Source of the DNA: Nostoc mirabile CHAB5784
GTDB taxonomy: Bacteria; Cyanobacteriota; Cyanobacteriia; Cyanobacteriales; Nostocaceae
Reading direction: 5' to 3'
Length of the DNA: 63,842 bases
Assembly: GCF_020829645.1 (NCBI RefSeq)
Contig: NZ_JAIVFS010000047.1
Coordinates: forward strand, 1 to 63,842
The translations under genes and the position numbers were made by a program. The notes below the pieces were generated by a model. It had not been told where the DNA came from. It ran no database searches and was given only the letters and a program-made list of their open reading frames with translations. Shown piece after piece: positions 8,462 through 16,223 of the stretch (its first letter is position 1; each line of letters begins with the position of its first letter).

Positions 8462-8587
8462 GAATTAAATCCGACACTAGGGGTGGGGTTTTTACCTACC
8501 TTAAGATACAAGGACTTTTTCGCCCACAAGGGATGAGGTTTTGAACCTTTACTTTTTTGATAAATGAGGGTGAGAGTGGGAAGTATT

Positions 8588-8620
8588 AATTACGAATTAC
8601 GAATTACGAATTACGAATTA
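8588..8620. repeat. Short tandem repeat (TTACGAA)n
   Basis: About four and a half copies of TTACGAA, the reverse complement of the unit at 8415-8461. It ends just at the 3' end of the channel-like gene on the minus strand. Confidence 0.9.
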
Positions 8621-8621
8621 T

Positions 8622-10313
8622 TTAAGCGTGTGCTTCGCAAACCTGTTCGCCCCGCCACAATTGATACAATCGCGTGGCTGGCATTGTCATATATAAAACA
8701 TCGCCAGCACTGAGCTTAGTTTCTAATAAATCCCAGCCGTGAAGGGTTTGGTGATTTGTTTCTACGTACAAAGGTACACAGTCAGCAGACATAGCTACAT
8801 CTTTGACCCACTGACCACAAAAGACATGTGAAGGTGTAATCACAGTTGCAAAAGCCACCCAAAGACTATCTGCTGTAATGCCATTGCCCAGGATGCGTCC
8901 CCCTAGTGCAGCAGCAGCAAAAGCTGGGGCTGCTAGTTCAGCCGGACTCAGTACCGCCTCGAAGCCAAATAGCTGTTGCGCTATGCCAGCAAAATCAGGA
9001 TCGGCATAATGAACAATCACCGGAATGCTTGGTGTCAAGCCTTTGGCTTTGAGGGCAATTTCCAGATTGGTAGCATCATTGCTAGTAACAGCAAGCACTG
9101 CGGCGGCAGAGTCTATATTGCTGGCTTTAAGTATTGTGCGAAAGCTGGCATCACCTTGAATGACGGGGATACCCAGTTCGCGGGCAGTGTTGATATATTT
9201 GTTGTTAGAGTCGGGTTCAACTACTACAACTTCATGTCCACTGGCGTGAAGTTGCTGGACAATTCTTACCCCAATACCACTCAAGCCACAGACAATGTAG
9301 TGATATCGCTGGGGAATTCGGGCTGCATCCCAAAATTGTTTAAAGCGGCTTCCTAAGACAAAATCGGTGAGCATGGCATACCAAATACCAATCACCACTG
9401 CTCCAATCAGCATCATTACAACAGTAAATAACTTAATACTGTTAGGAGCATTTTCTACTACTTTGTCATTACCACCTGCTCCAGTAATCATGCCGACAGA
9501 AAAATATAGAGCATCGACAGGAGATAAACTCAACTCAGCCGACATATAGGTGAATGTAGCAATCAGAATAACCGCCAATAGTACAATAGCACTCACCAGT
9601 ACCGATCGCCCGTGTTCCTGAAACTGCCTAAGATTAGTCATGACTTTCAGCAGTTTTTTAATCAATGATCTCCGAGGAGAACGAATGCGGGGTTGGGTGC
9701 CAATAATTAAGCGATCGCCCACCTTGATCTCTTGTCCAGATATTACACCTGATACCAGATCCATTTCACCTTCTACTGGCAAGTAATAAATCAGCATCCG
9801 CGATCGGTCTTCCCACAATTCACTCAGCTTTAAACCCCTCCAGAAGTGGTTTTCATCGATGTATTCTTCGTGAATTGGCCAAGTTTGCTGAAATAATTTG
9901 ATTTGTCCGATCGCTCGGTTTCCCATTGCTGCAAAAGTGAATACAGGTGCTGCTAATCCCACAACACTCATACTCAAGTGGTTTGGCAAACTTTGATCTA
10001 GGCGCTCCCCCAAATTTGTATTATAAAAACGGTTGATAATCCGAATCTGGGGATTCAGCACCCGCGCTTGCATCATAATAGACAAATTCAGAGCATCTTT
10101 AGATCCAGCGATTACTAAAGTGTGTGCCTGTTGAATTCCTGCTGCTGTTAGGGTAGCAGCTGCTTCTAAATCGCCAACAATCACATCTCCTGCTGTTTCG
10201 CCAGGGATAGATTGGTGATGAATGCCAACAACGAAGGCTCCCTGGTGTCTCAGCAAACGAAAGGTTTTATATCCGGTACGTCCTAAGCCACAAACAATAA
10301 TTCGGGGTTTCAT
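8622..10313 (-). CDS. Channel-like membrane protein with two RCK/TrkA-N domains
   Basis: A 563-residue protein with an unusual order. A first Rossmann RCK domain (IVCGLGRTGYK, residues 6-16) is followed by a TrkA-C-like part (about 150-206), then two membrane segments (about 238-258 and 293-316) around a pore-loop-like region, then a second RCK domain (IVCGLSGIGVR, 340-350). RCK domains bind NAD(H) or other ligands and gate K+ transport. The loop where a K+ channel has TVGYGD reads VGMITGAGGND (273-283), so the classic selectivity filter is absent. It may be a divergent ion channel or a TrkA-like regulator anchored in the membrane. The family recurs in cyanobacteria; the ion is unknown. Confidence 0.8.
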   Translation of the reverse strand: MKPRIIVCGLGRTGYKTFRLLRHQGAFVVGIHHQSIPGETAGDVIVGDLEAAATLTAAGIQQAHTLVIAGSKDALNLSIMMQARVLNPQIRIINRFYNTNLGERLDQSLPNHLSMSVVGLAAPVFTFAAMGNRAIGQIKLFQQTWPIHEEYIDENHFWRGLKLSELWEDRSRMLIYYLPVEGEMDLVSGVISGQEIKVGDRLIIGTQPRIRSPRRSLIKKLLKVMTNLRQFQEHGRSVLVSAIVLLAVILIATFTYMSAELSLSPVDALYFSVGMITGAGGNDKVVENAPNSIKLFTVVMMLIGAVVIGIWYAMLTDFVLGSRFKQFWDAARIPQRYHYIVCGLSGIGVRIVQQLHASGHEVVVVEPDSNNKYINTARELGIPVIQGDASFRTILKASNIDSAAAVLAVTSNDATNLEIALKAKGLTPSIPVIVHYADPDFAGIAQQLFGFEAVLSPAELAAPAFAAAALGGRILGNGITADSLWVAFATVITPSHVFCGQWVKDVAMSADCVPLYVETNHQTLHGWDLLETKLSAGDVLYMTMPATRLYQLWRGEQVCEAHA

Positions 10314-10440
10314 GAAACGGCAGCATCTTTTACAGGTAAAGCTGCATTTCTAGTTATTTATCAATATTGTTGCCCACTTTCCTAGAATATAACTGTAGCT
10401 GACAACACGATTGTTTCAATTGGAGGCTGGAGGCATTTTT

Positions 10441-10620
10441 GCTTCGTTGCTATCCCGCCTTGGAATAAATTCCAAGGCTAATAGCTAAAGTCCTCTCAAG
10501 AGGACTAAATACAAGAGTTTAAGCCATATAGATAGTTTTACTTTGTAAAAACGAAAATTTCAGTCCACGCTTAGTGGAGTTTAGCTATTAGCCCCGAACT
10601 TCAGTTCTGGGCGGGCTATC
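10441..10620 (-). repeat. Dispersed palindromic repeat (AGTCCTCTtgAGAGGACT type)
   Basis: This gap contains a repeat that in minus orientation reads AGTCCTCTTGAGAGGACT-like, then AGCTATTAGCC, GGAATTTATTCC, AAGGCGGGAT and GCAACGAAGC. Plus-strand copies occur at 59334-59412 and 63563-63650. The adjoining CAGTCCACGCTTAGTGGA hairpin has a relative at 58955-58975. The rest of the 10314-10753 gap has no gene. Confidence 0.75.
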
Positions 10621-10753
10621 GGGTGAGCGCAACACTTGGTAGGAGAGTTTTTCTAGGTAGGGTTTCAACAGCCAATAAAATAATATAGAAAAATATGGGA
10701 ATTTTTGTAGGTTGTGATACGCTATCTGCTTGAGGAGTGTAGAGGAACCGAAA

Positions 10754-11854
10754 ATGGCAAAGCTGCGCGTGGGGTTACTGTTTGGCGGTCGTTCGGGAGA
10801 ACATGAAGTTTCAATCAAATCAGCACGGGCGATCGCTAAAGCCTTGAGTGCAGAGCAAAATGCTAATAAGTACGAAATCCTGCCTTTTTACATCCAAAAA
10901 GATGGACGTTGGCTAGCTGGAGAAGCACCCGAAAAGGTTTTAGAAACCGGCACTTTGCTACTGGAATCTGAACAATCAACATCTGTTGGAAATCTGACAT
11001 CCAACCCTCAAGCCCAAACACTCAGCAAGTGGCAATCTCCCTCTCAAGTTGCCCAAGTGGATGTTTGGTTTCCCATTCTCCACGGCCCCAACGGTGAAGA
11101 CGGGACAATTCAAGGGTTACTAACTTTGATGCAAGTCCCTTTTGTTGGTTCTGGGGTGTTAGGTTCGGCAATGGGGATGGATAAAATTGCTATGAAAATG
11201 GCCTTTGAGCAAGCGGGACTACCACAGGTAAAATATAAGGCGATCACGAGAACGCAAGTTTGGTCTAATCCTTGCGTGTTTCCGAAGCTGTGTGATGACA
11301 TTGAGGCAGCATTAGGTTATCCCGCTTTTGTTAAGCCTGCTAATTTGGGTTCATCAGTGGGTATTGCCAAAGTGCGATCGCGCCAAGAATTAGAAGCCGC
11401 TTTAGATAATGCTGCTAGTTACGATCGCCGATTAGTTGTAGAGGCTGGTGTCGTAGCCAGAGAAGTAGAGTGTGCCGTTTTAGGTAATGATCAACCGCAA
11501 GCCTCTGTCATTGGAGAGATTACTTATGACAGCGATTTTTATGACTATGAAACTAAATATACAGAAGGTATGGCAGATTTACTGATACCTGCACAGCTTC
11601 CAGATGCGATCGCCCGTCAAATTCAGGACATGGCTTTGCAAGCTTTTGCAGCCGTTGACGCTGCGGGGTTAGCAAGGGTAGATTTCTTCTATGTCGAAGC
11701 AACACAAGAAGTTTTGATTAACGAAATAAATACGTTGCCAGGGTTTACTGCGACTAGTATGTATCCCCAACTCTGGGCCCATAGTGGAGTCTCTTTTCCA
11801 GAATTAGTTGATCGGTTAATTCAACTTGCCATAGAAAGGCATTCTCCTAGCTGA
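10754..11854 (+). CDS. ddl: D-alanine--D-alanine ligase
   Basis: Makes the D-Ala-D-Ala dipeptide of peptidoglycan from two D-Ala with ATP, in the cytoplasm. From ATG 10754 the protein is 366 residues and starts MAKLRVGLLFGGRSGEHEVS, the usual Ddl N-terminus. ATP-grasp landmarks follow in order: HGPNGEDGTIQG, GSAMGMDK, PAFVKPANLGSSVGI and EINTLPGFTATSMYP. The upstream in-frame TTG at 10730 would add eight non-conserved residues; AGAGGAA sits properly before 10754. A two-helix membrane protein follows in the same direction after about 200 bp. Confidence 0.97.
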   Translation: MAKLRVGLLFGGRSGEHEVSIKSARAIAKALSAEQNANKYEILPFYIQKDGRWLAGEAPEKVLETGTLLLESEQSTSVGNLTSNPQAQTLSKWQSPSQVAQVDVWFPILHGPNGEDGTIQGLLTLMQVPFVGSGVLGSAMGMDKIAMKMAFEQAGLPQVKYKAITRTQVWSNPCVFPKLCDDIEAALGYPAFVKPANLGSSVGIAKVRSRQELEAALDNAASYDRRLVVEAGVVAREVECAVLGNDQPQASVIGEITYDSDFYDYETKYTEGMADLLIPAQLPDAIARQIQDMALQAFAAVDAAGLARVDFFYVEATQEVLINEINTLPGFTATSMYPQLWAHSGVSFPELVDRLIQLAIERHSPS

Positions 11855-12056
11855 CAGAGAAAATAACCGAACTGATTTCAGATTATTACGGCGAAAAGTC
11901 ACAAGAAATACAGAACTTTGACAAAAGTTAGCCAGATTTAGTAGCATCCATTTTACAAAAAAAGCTACTTAAATCTGAAATTTTGTTACGGATACCTGAT
12001 GCTTAACTCCTCCAGTACAATTTATGGACTAGAGGGGTACAAATCTGAAAGTAATC

Positions 12057-12707
12057 ATGGAAAAAAGTCAGAGTGTACAGCGCGAGCGAACCCAACTAAG
12101 AGGGGCTACTCCAGAGCTGACAAACAGGAAATCGAGATTAAAACAAAGCTCGAACGTTCTGATATATCTGGTTGCACATCATCCTTGGCTATTGTTGACT
12201 GGGTGTTTAGCCATGTTTTTGGGTGGTGGTGCTTTTGCCCTGTATAGCTTAGGTAATGCTGGACAGGTAACACAAGAAGAACCAGAAAAAATCCCAGTTA
12301 TAGTTGAAGAACCAATCAATGCGCCCTCTGAGAATAGCAATCCTACACCTTTATGGATGGTGGCTGCGATCGTCCTCAGCTGTGGTAGTGGTTGCTTGCT
12401 CATTTTCCGAATGCTCAACCGGACAAAGCAACCGCAAAAAGTCCAAAAACTGGTTAACCGTCATCAGGCACGCTTGGCACAGAACCATTACCAAAGATTG
12501 GAACCTCGCCTTCCCAAGAATCAGCCAGTCTTTGTGCCACAGTCACAACTGATACCCGTTATGCAGATGCGACCTAAACCAAAACATCTGGTGACGGTTC
12601 TACCAGCAGAACACAAGCACCACTTGGATACGCGCACAGAATCTTTAGCAGACTTAATGGATCTTCGTAAAGATAGTTCATTGTCTGCAATTTTACGCCA
12701 GTCTTAA
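12057..12707 (+). CDS. Two-helix membrane protein of unknown function
   Basis: A 216-residue protein with no family I recognise. The first 38 residues are basic and polar. Two hydrophobic helices follow, at about 42-66 (LLLTGCLAMFLGGGAFALYS) and 98-118 (PLWMVAAIVLSCGSGCLLIF). Between them is an acidic, proline-rich loop (QEEPEKIPVIVEEPINAPSE). The tail is strongly basic and rich in Gln, His and Pro. It lies downstream of ddl in the same direction. The pattern would suit an inner-membrane protein with both ends in the cytoplasm. A role beside cell-wall synthesis is only suggested by position. Confidence 0.75.
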   Translation: MEKSQSVQRERTQLRGATPELTNRKSRLKQSSNVLIYLVAHHPWLLLTGCLAMFLGGGAFALYSLGNAGQVTQEEPEKIPVIVEEPINAPSENSNPTPLWMVAAIVLSCGSGCLLIFRMLNRTKQPQKVQKLVNRHQARLAQNHYQRLEPRLPKNQPVFVPQSQLIPVMQMRPKPKHLVTVLPAEHKHHLDTRTESLADLMDLRKDSSLSAILRQS

Positions 12708-12912
12708 ATTTCCTGTAAAGCAAAAACCTGTCAAAATAATATTTTTTGCTAATTAAGGCATGGTTATACCGTGCCTTTACTAATATCTAGAGGATATATA
12801 GCAGTCCAAAATAATTCGTAAACTTCTTTTCTTGGCGGCTTGGCGGTTCGATAATCTTACAACTCAAATAGGATTCAATACGCTTGGGTTAGCGCCAAAA
12901 CCCTTAAACTGT

Positions 12913-13012
12913 GTAGGTTGGGTTGAGGAACGTAGACCCAAAGGGGTTTCTTGCAGGGTAACTCAACATTTCTGGCGCTTTGTTGGGTTGCGCTTTGCTT
13001 AACCCAACCTAC
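12913..13012. repeat. Palindromic element of the GTAGGTTGGGTT type
   Basis: The arms GTAGGTTGGGTT (12913-12924) and AACCCAACCTAC (13001-13012) enclose about 75 bases. The preceding bases CAATACGCTTGGGTTA (12877-12892) match the end of the element at 25441-25578. Related hairpins are at 13208-13281, 34470-34505 and 60012-60085. Confidence 0.85.
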
Positions 13013-13022
13013 AATTTTTCTC

Positions 13023-13138
13023 AGGACTTACGCATTAAAAACCTGAAACCTCGATCCCCCCTAACCCCCCTTAAAAAGGGGGGAATCTTAAGAGCCAACT
13101 TTTTAAGGGGGTTGGGGGATCTCTTGTGCGTAAGTCCT
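13023..13138. repeat. Miniature element with AGGACTTACGCA terminal inverted repeats
   Basis: The 116-bp unit begins AGGACTTACGCA (13023-13034) and ends TGCGTAAGTCCT (13127-13138), exact inverted repeats. Inside is a CCCCCTTAAAAAGGGGGG-type palindrome. The same termini bound the elements at 30546-30636 and 34555-34645. No open frame is inside, so if mobile it would depend on a transposase from elsewhere. Confidence 0.8.
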
Positions 13139-13189
13139 AACTGCTATATAGCTGTTCTCACTTCGGTGCAACCTCACCTCGTATTTGAG
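13099..13189. repeat. 91-bp direct repeat, copy 1
   Basis: Bases 13099-13189 recur almost exactly at 13317-13407. The segment contains the right end of the AGGACTTACGCA element plus a CTATATAGCTG palindrome and about 45 bases to its right. Confidence 0.9.
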
Positions 13190-13207
13190 CCAAAAACCAT
13201 AAACTGC

Positions 13208-13281
13208 GTAGGTTGGGTGGAGGAACGAAACCCAACATTTTCGCGGGTTTGTTGGGTTTCACTACGTTCCACCCAACCTAC
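13208..13281. repeat. Palindromic hairpin GTAGGTTGGGTGG type
   Basis: The arms GTAGGTTGGGTGG (13208-13220) and CCACCCAACCTAC (13269-13281) are exact inverted repeats. It sits between the two 91-bp direct repeats. Confidence 0.85.
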
Positions 13282-13316
13282 GATTATCTACGATTATCCT
13301 TAACTGAACCGTATTG

Positions 13317-13407
13317 CTTTTTAAGGGGGTTGGGGGATCTCTTGTGCGTAAGTCCTAACTGCTATATAGCTGTTCTCACTTCGGTGCAACCTCACCTCGT
13401 ATTTGAG
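13317..13407. repeat. 91-bp direct repeat, copy 2
   Basis: Second copy of the 13099-13189 segment, in the same orientation and about 218 bp further on. The open frames predicted across both copies are repeat-derived and not genes. Confidence 0.9.
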
Positions 13408-13440
13408 TAAAGCAAACACTCCCCCTTAAGCAATTTAGCT

Positions 13441-13740
13441 ATTTGCTTACGGAAAACACCAAAATGAGAAAGCGATCGCAGCTTTTGCTTGCGGAAAACA
13501 CCGAAATGAGAAAGCAATCGCAGCTTTTGAATAAGCAATAGCAGCTTTTGCTTGCGGAAAACACCGAAATGAGAAAGCAATCGCAGCTTTTGAATAAGCA
13601 ATAGCAGCTTTTGCTTGCGGAAAACACCGAAATGAGAAAGCAATCGCAGCTTTTGAATAAGCAATAGCAGCTTTTGAGTAAGCAATCGCAGCTTTTGAGT
13701 AAGCAATCGCAACTTTTGAGAAAGCGATCGCAACTTAAGC
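13441..13740. repeat. HIP1-type tandem array with 21-bp phasing
   Basis: Ten HIP1 or near-HIP1 octamers (GCGATCGC, GCAATCGC, GCAATAGC) start at 13472, 13514, 13535, 13577, 13598, 13640, 13661, 13682, 13703 and 13724. Every spacing is 21 or 42. The basic unit is GCAATCGCAGCTTTTGAGTAA (21); a 42-bp version carries CTTGCGGAAAACACCGAAAT after GCAGCTTTTG. Several minus-strand frames stay open because 21 is a multiple of three, giving repetitive Ser-Cys or Leu-rich products that I do not regard as real proteins. Confidence 0.95.
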
Positions 13741-13881
13741 AAGCTACGCGAACGGGCATCCTACGGCGAACGTCTCCCCTTCTGCCAAAGCTATCCATCA
13801 GCCGGATCTTTCTCAACGTGGAAAGCAAAGGAATTTCTTGATGCTGAAAAAGCAGCAGTCTGTCCGGTTAAACTGATAAGG

Positions 13882-14319
13882 ATGAAAATAGCAGATCGGG
13901 CAGTGAATAACATAGTGCGGTTAGTTTTGACAGCAATATTGCTGGTGCTAGTGACAGCTTGTGGCAGTATCGGACTGCTACCGACTAGCGAGTTAGTGCA
14001 AAAAGCGATCGCACTTGGGCTAGAGCAAACTCAACAAAAACTTAGCCAGCAGTTGGATCTAGATTTTCAAGGATTTGAAATCAAGCGGCTATCAATTACC
14101 CAGGAACAACCCTTAACGATTGAAAATTTACCAGCTTTCCACGTTCGGGGAACCTACGATTTAATTTTAAAGCTACCAAAACGGCGCTTGACGCAACCAA
14201 AAAAACCTTTTGACGTTTACCTGCAAATTCAGCAAGAAGGCAAAACCTGGCGATTGCTACTTCCAGAAAAGAGTAGTAAAGATACGCAATCAATTTGGCG
14301 TAGCTATCTAATTCAGTAA
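13882..14319 (+). CDS. Small putative lipoprotein of unknown function
   Basis: A 145-residue protein with a lipoprotein signal: hydrophobic residues 11-25 followed by LVTAC, lipidation Cys27. The mature part begins GSIGLLPTSELVQKAIALG, then has a Gln-rich helical part and a beta-rich part with a basic stretch (KLPKRRLTQPKKP). No catalytic motif is seen. It probably sits on a membrane facing the periplasm. It stands alone after the HIP1 array. I do not recognise a family. Confidence 0.75.
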   Translation: MKIADRAVNNIVRLVLTAILLVLVTACGSIGLLPTSELVQKAIALGLEQTQQKLSQQLDLDFQGFEIKRLSITQEQPLTIENLPAFHVRGTYDLILKLPKRRLTQPKKPFDVYLQIQQEGKTWRLLLPEKSSKDTQSIWRSYLIQ

Positions 14320-14345
14320 TTGATACTCACTGACAGAAATTAGGT

Positions 14346-14491
14346 AATACTAATTCTTCATGAAGATGTACATAATAAGACCCCCCTGTAGTCCCCCCTT
14401 AATAAGGGGGGACGGCGTAGCCGGGGGGTAAATATATGCAGCTTTACAAAGAAACGGTATAATACTAATTCTTCATGAAGATGTACATAAT
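14346..14491. repeat. Dispersed repeat flanked by 31-bp direct repeats
   Basis: A segment with AGACCCCCCTGTAGTCCCCC, AAGGGGGGACGGCGTAGCCG and GGTAAATATATGCAGC is bounded by exact 31-bp direct repeats at 14346-14376 and 14461-14491, each beginning AATACTAATTCTTCATGAAG. Related copies are at 30113-30215 and 55776-55895. No coding region lies in the remaining bases to 14630, which include a GCCAGTG...CAACTGGC-type repeat. Confidence 0.8.
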
Positions 14492-14630
14492 CTTTAAAAA
14501 CGAACCGCCAAGGACGAGCCAGTGCTTTGGGCGGGCAATGCCCGACTTGTTCGCTCTTAGCGTTCCCGCTTTCTTAGCAACTGGCGTGCCAAGTACGCCA
14601 AGGAAAGTTAAAAAGTAAAAAGCTCGCTAT

Positions 14631-16109
14631 TCACCCAACAATTGAAATATCAACAGACGGACGTAATTTTGCACAAACTGATAAAACTTGATGAATTTCA
14701 TGTGTTAAAAACTGATCAAATAGTTCCTGATCTATCCTCAGATTGGAGTCCAGCGTAGTAAAAGCTTGTTGATATAAAATGTAATCGAATCTTGATGCCC
14801 ATTTTCTTGCTCCTAATCGCGCTGTTATGGAGCAATTATCAACCATAAAAGCGATGCCTTTGTGGTGCATATAGGGATTAAGAGAATCCACGCTTTCAAT
14901 AATGGATTCGTTAGCGATTTCTGAGTAGGAGTGCTTTTTTTCTCGAAGTAAGTCTACTTGAGCCATCATCGTCGCAATATAAATGCCTGCGGTGATAGGA
15001 TTAACGGCAATATTTTCTGGTTGTCTTTTAGCACGGACACTAGCGCCAACTTGCCACATTTGTGTCCCATCAATATTTTTCATAGGATAGCGTTGATGCC
15101 GATGTTCTGCTTCAATAACACTCTTGATTTCACTTCCAGAAGCAACATCGTCATATATCTCCATCAAAATTTCAAAAGCAGGATGATAAGTAGCAGAGTA
15201 GGCTTTCTTAAAAGCTTCCTGATCTGTTTCATTCAAAAACTCGTAAACAGATAAAATTCCCTTTTGGGAAATCAGCTTGGTAATTGGGCCAGTGATAGAT
15301 TCCACACTTTTAGCAAACGCACTTTCTTTAGAGAATCCTTGACCAATAAACCAACGGTAAAGACTTTCTACAATCCCGTGAACTGCTCCAAGTAACACGC
15401 CTCTTTCTCCAAAGATATCAGACTTATATTCTTCTTCAAGTGTAGTTTTAAATGTAACAGGTGAACCTATAGCAATTGACCATCCAAGTGCATAATCTGT
15501 TGCTTTGCCGTTAATATCTTGATGAATGGCAAAGCTCGAATTAATGCCAGCCCCATTCACTTCTTTGCCTTGCTCATAAAGTCTCCTAACTGAAAGGCCC
15601 ATCCCTTTGGGACATACGGCAATCACGTTAATATTTTCCGGAAAATCTTTACCAATACTTTTGAGGTATCCCAGCAAAAATCCATGAGATAAGCCGAGTG
15701 TAGAACCTGGGCAAAGAGACTCAAAAATTCGCTCTATATTGTTAGCTTGTGCAGCATCAGAAATTAGAAGAATGGACAATTGTGAAGACGAAAGCACTTC
15801 ATACATCTCTCCCAATGTGCCATCATCTGTGGTAAAGCCAGCTTTTTGAGCTAATGGAATAGAAGTCGAATTTTCTCGCAGACCTATTTTGACTTTAATA
15901 TCAGTTCCCCTAAGAGAATCTCTTAAATTCTGTGCTTGGGCAGAACCTTGAGATGACCAACCTATGACTCCGATTTGCCCAATACCTGCAAATGCTTTGG
16001 GTAAAAGTGGAAAAAGATGATGCCCTCCCCGGATGATATATTCTTCTGTATTTGCTAAAAGAATTTTTTCTTTGTTAAATGTCTTGGTGTTGAAGTGCAA
16101 ACTACTCAT
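14631..16109 (-). CDS. Plant-type (class II) ketol-acid reductoisomerase
   Basis: KARI (the IlvC reaction) converts acetolactate or acetohydroxybutyrate to the dihydroxy acid in branched-chain amino acid synthesis, using NADPH and Mg2+. This 492-residue protein is the long class II form; the housekeeping cyanobacterial enzyme is normally the short class I form of about 330 residues. Active-site residues are conserved: Lys168 (CPKGMG), Asp231 and Glu235 (SDIFGERG), Glu401 and Glu405 (NESIIESVDSLNP), and Ser427 (DNCS). The dinucleotide motif reads GWSSQG (50-55) where plant enzymes have GWGSQG, so the central glycine is replaced by Ser. A LysR gene is divergent, as for ilvC and ilvY. It may be an acquired paralogue with a special role. 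Confidence 0.88.
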   Translation of the reverse strand: MSSLHFNTKTFNKEKILLANTEEYIIRGGHHLFPLLPKAFAGIGQIGVIGWSSQGSAQAQNLRDSLRGTDIKVKIGLRENSTSIPLAQKAGFTTDDGTLGEMYEVLSSSQLSILLISDAAQANNIERIFESLCPGSTLGLSHGFLLGYLKSIGKDFPENINVIAVCPKGMGLSVRRLYEQGKEVNGAGINSSFAIHQDINGKATDYALGWSIAIGSPVTFKTTLEEEYKSDIFGERGVLLGAVHGIVESLYRWFIGQGFSKESAFAKSVESITGPITKLISQKGILSVYEFLNETDQEAFKKAYSATYHPAFEILMEIYDDVASGSEIKSVIEAEHRHQRYPMKNIDGTQMWQVGASVRAKRQPENIAVNPITAGIYIATMMAQVDLLREKKHSYSEIANESIIESVDSLNPYMHHKGIAFMVDNCSITARLGARKWASRFDYILYQQAFTTLDSNLRIDQELFDQFLTHEIHQVLSVCAKLRPSVDISIVG

Positions 16110-16145
16110 AAACTTATTACTACAGTGCTATATTTCGCATCGACT

Positions 16146-16168
16146 AGCTATTACATTAGGTGCTAGCT
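16146..16168. promoter_or_regulatory. Possible LysR operator between KARI and lysR-type genes
   Basis: In the 114-bp divergent gap the arms AGCTA (16146-16150) and TAGCT (16164-16168) form an interrupted palindrome. Short inverted repeats of this kind in a divergent gap are typical of LysR-type binding sites, but the arms are short and the assignment is tentative. Confidence 0.35.
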
Positions 16169-16223
16169 GTCACTCTGTCCAACACATTTTTTATAGTTAA
16201 TTAACACTTAAAAAGTTCAAACA

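Noticed and set aside
12980..13410. Open frames of 107 and 65 residues
   Set aside because: Both are built from palindromic and direct repeats and share an identical C-terminal text by DNA duplication.
13441..13740. CRISPR array
   Set aside because: There are no unique spacers between repeats; the units are contiguous and vary only slightly, and no cas gene is near.
13392..13828. 116- and 129-residue minus-strand frames with Leu- or Cys-rich repeats
   Set aside because: Same reason: a 21/42-bp array keeps frames open. No ribosome binding site or domain is seen.
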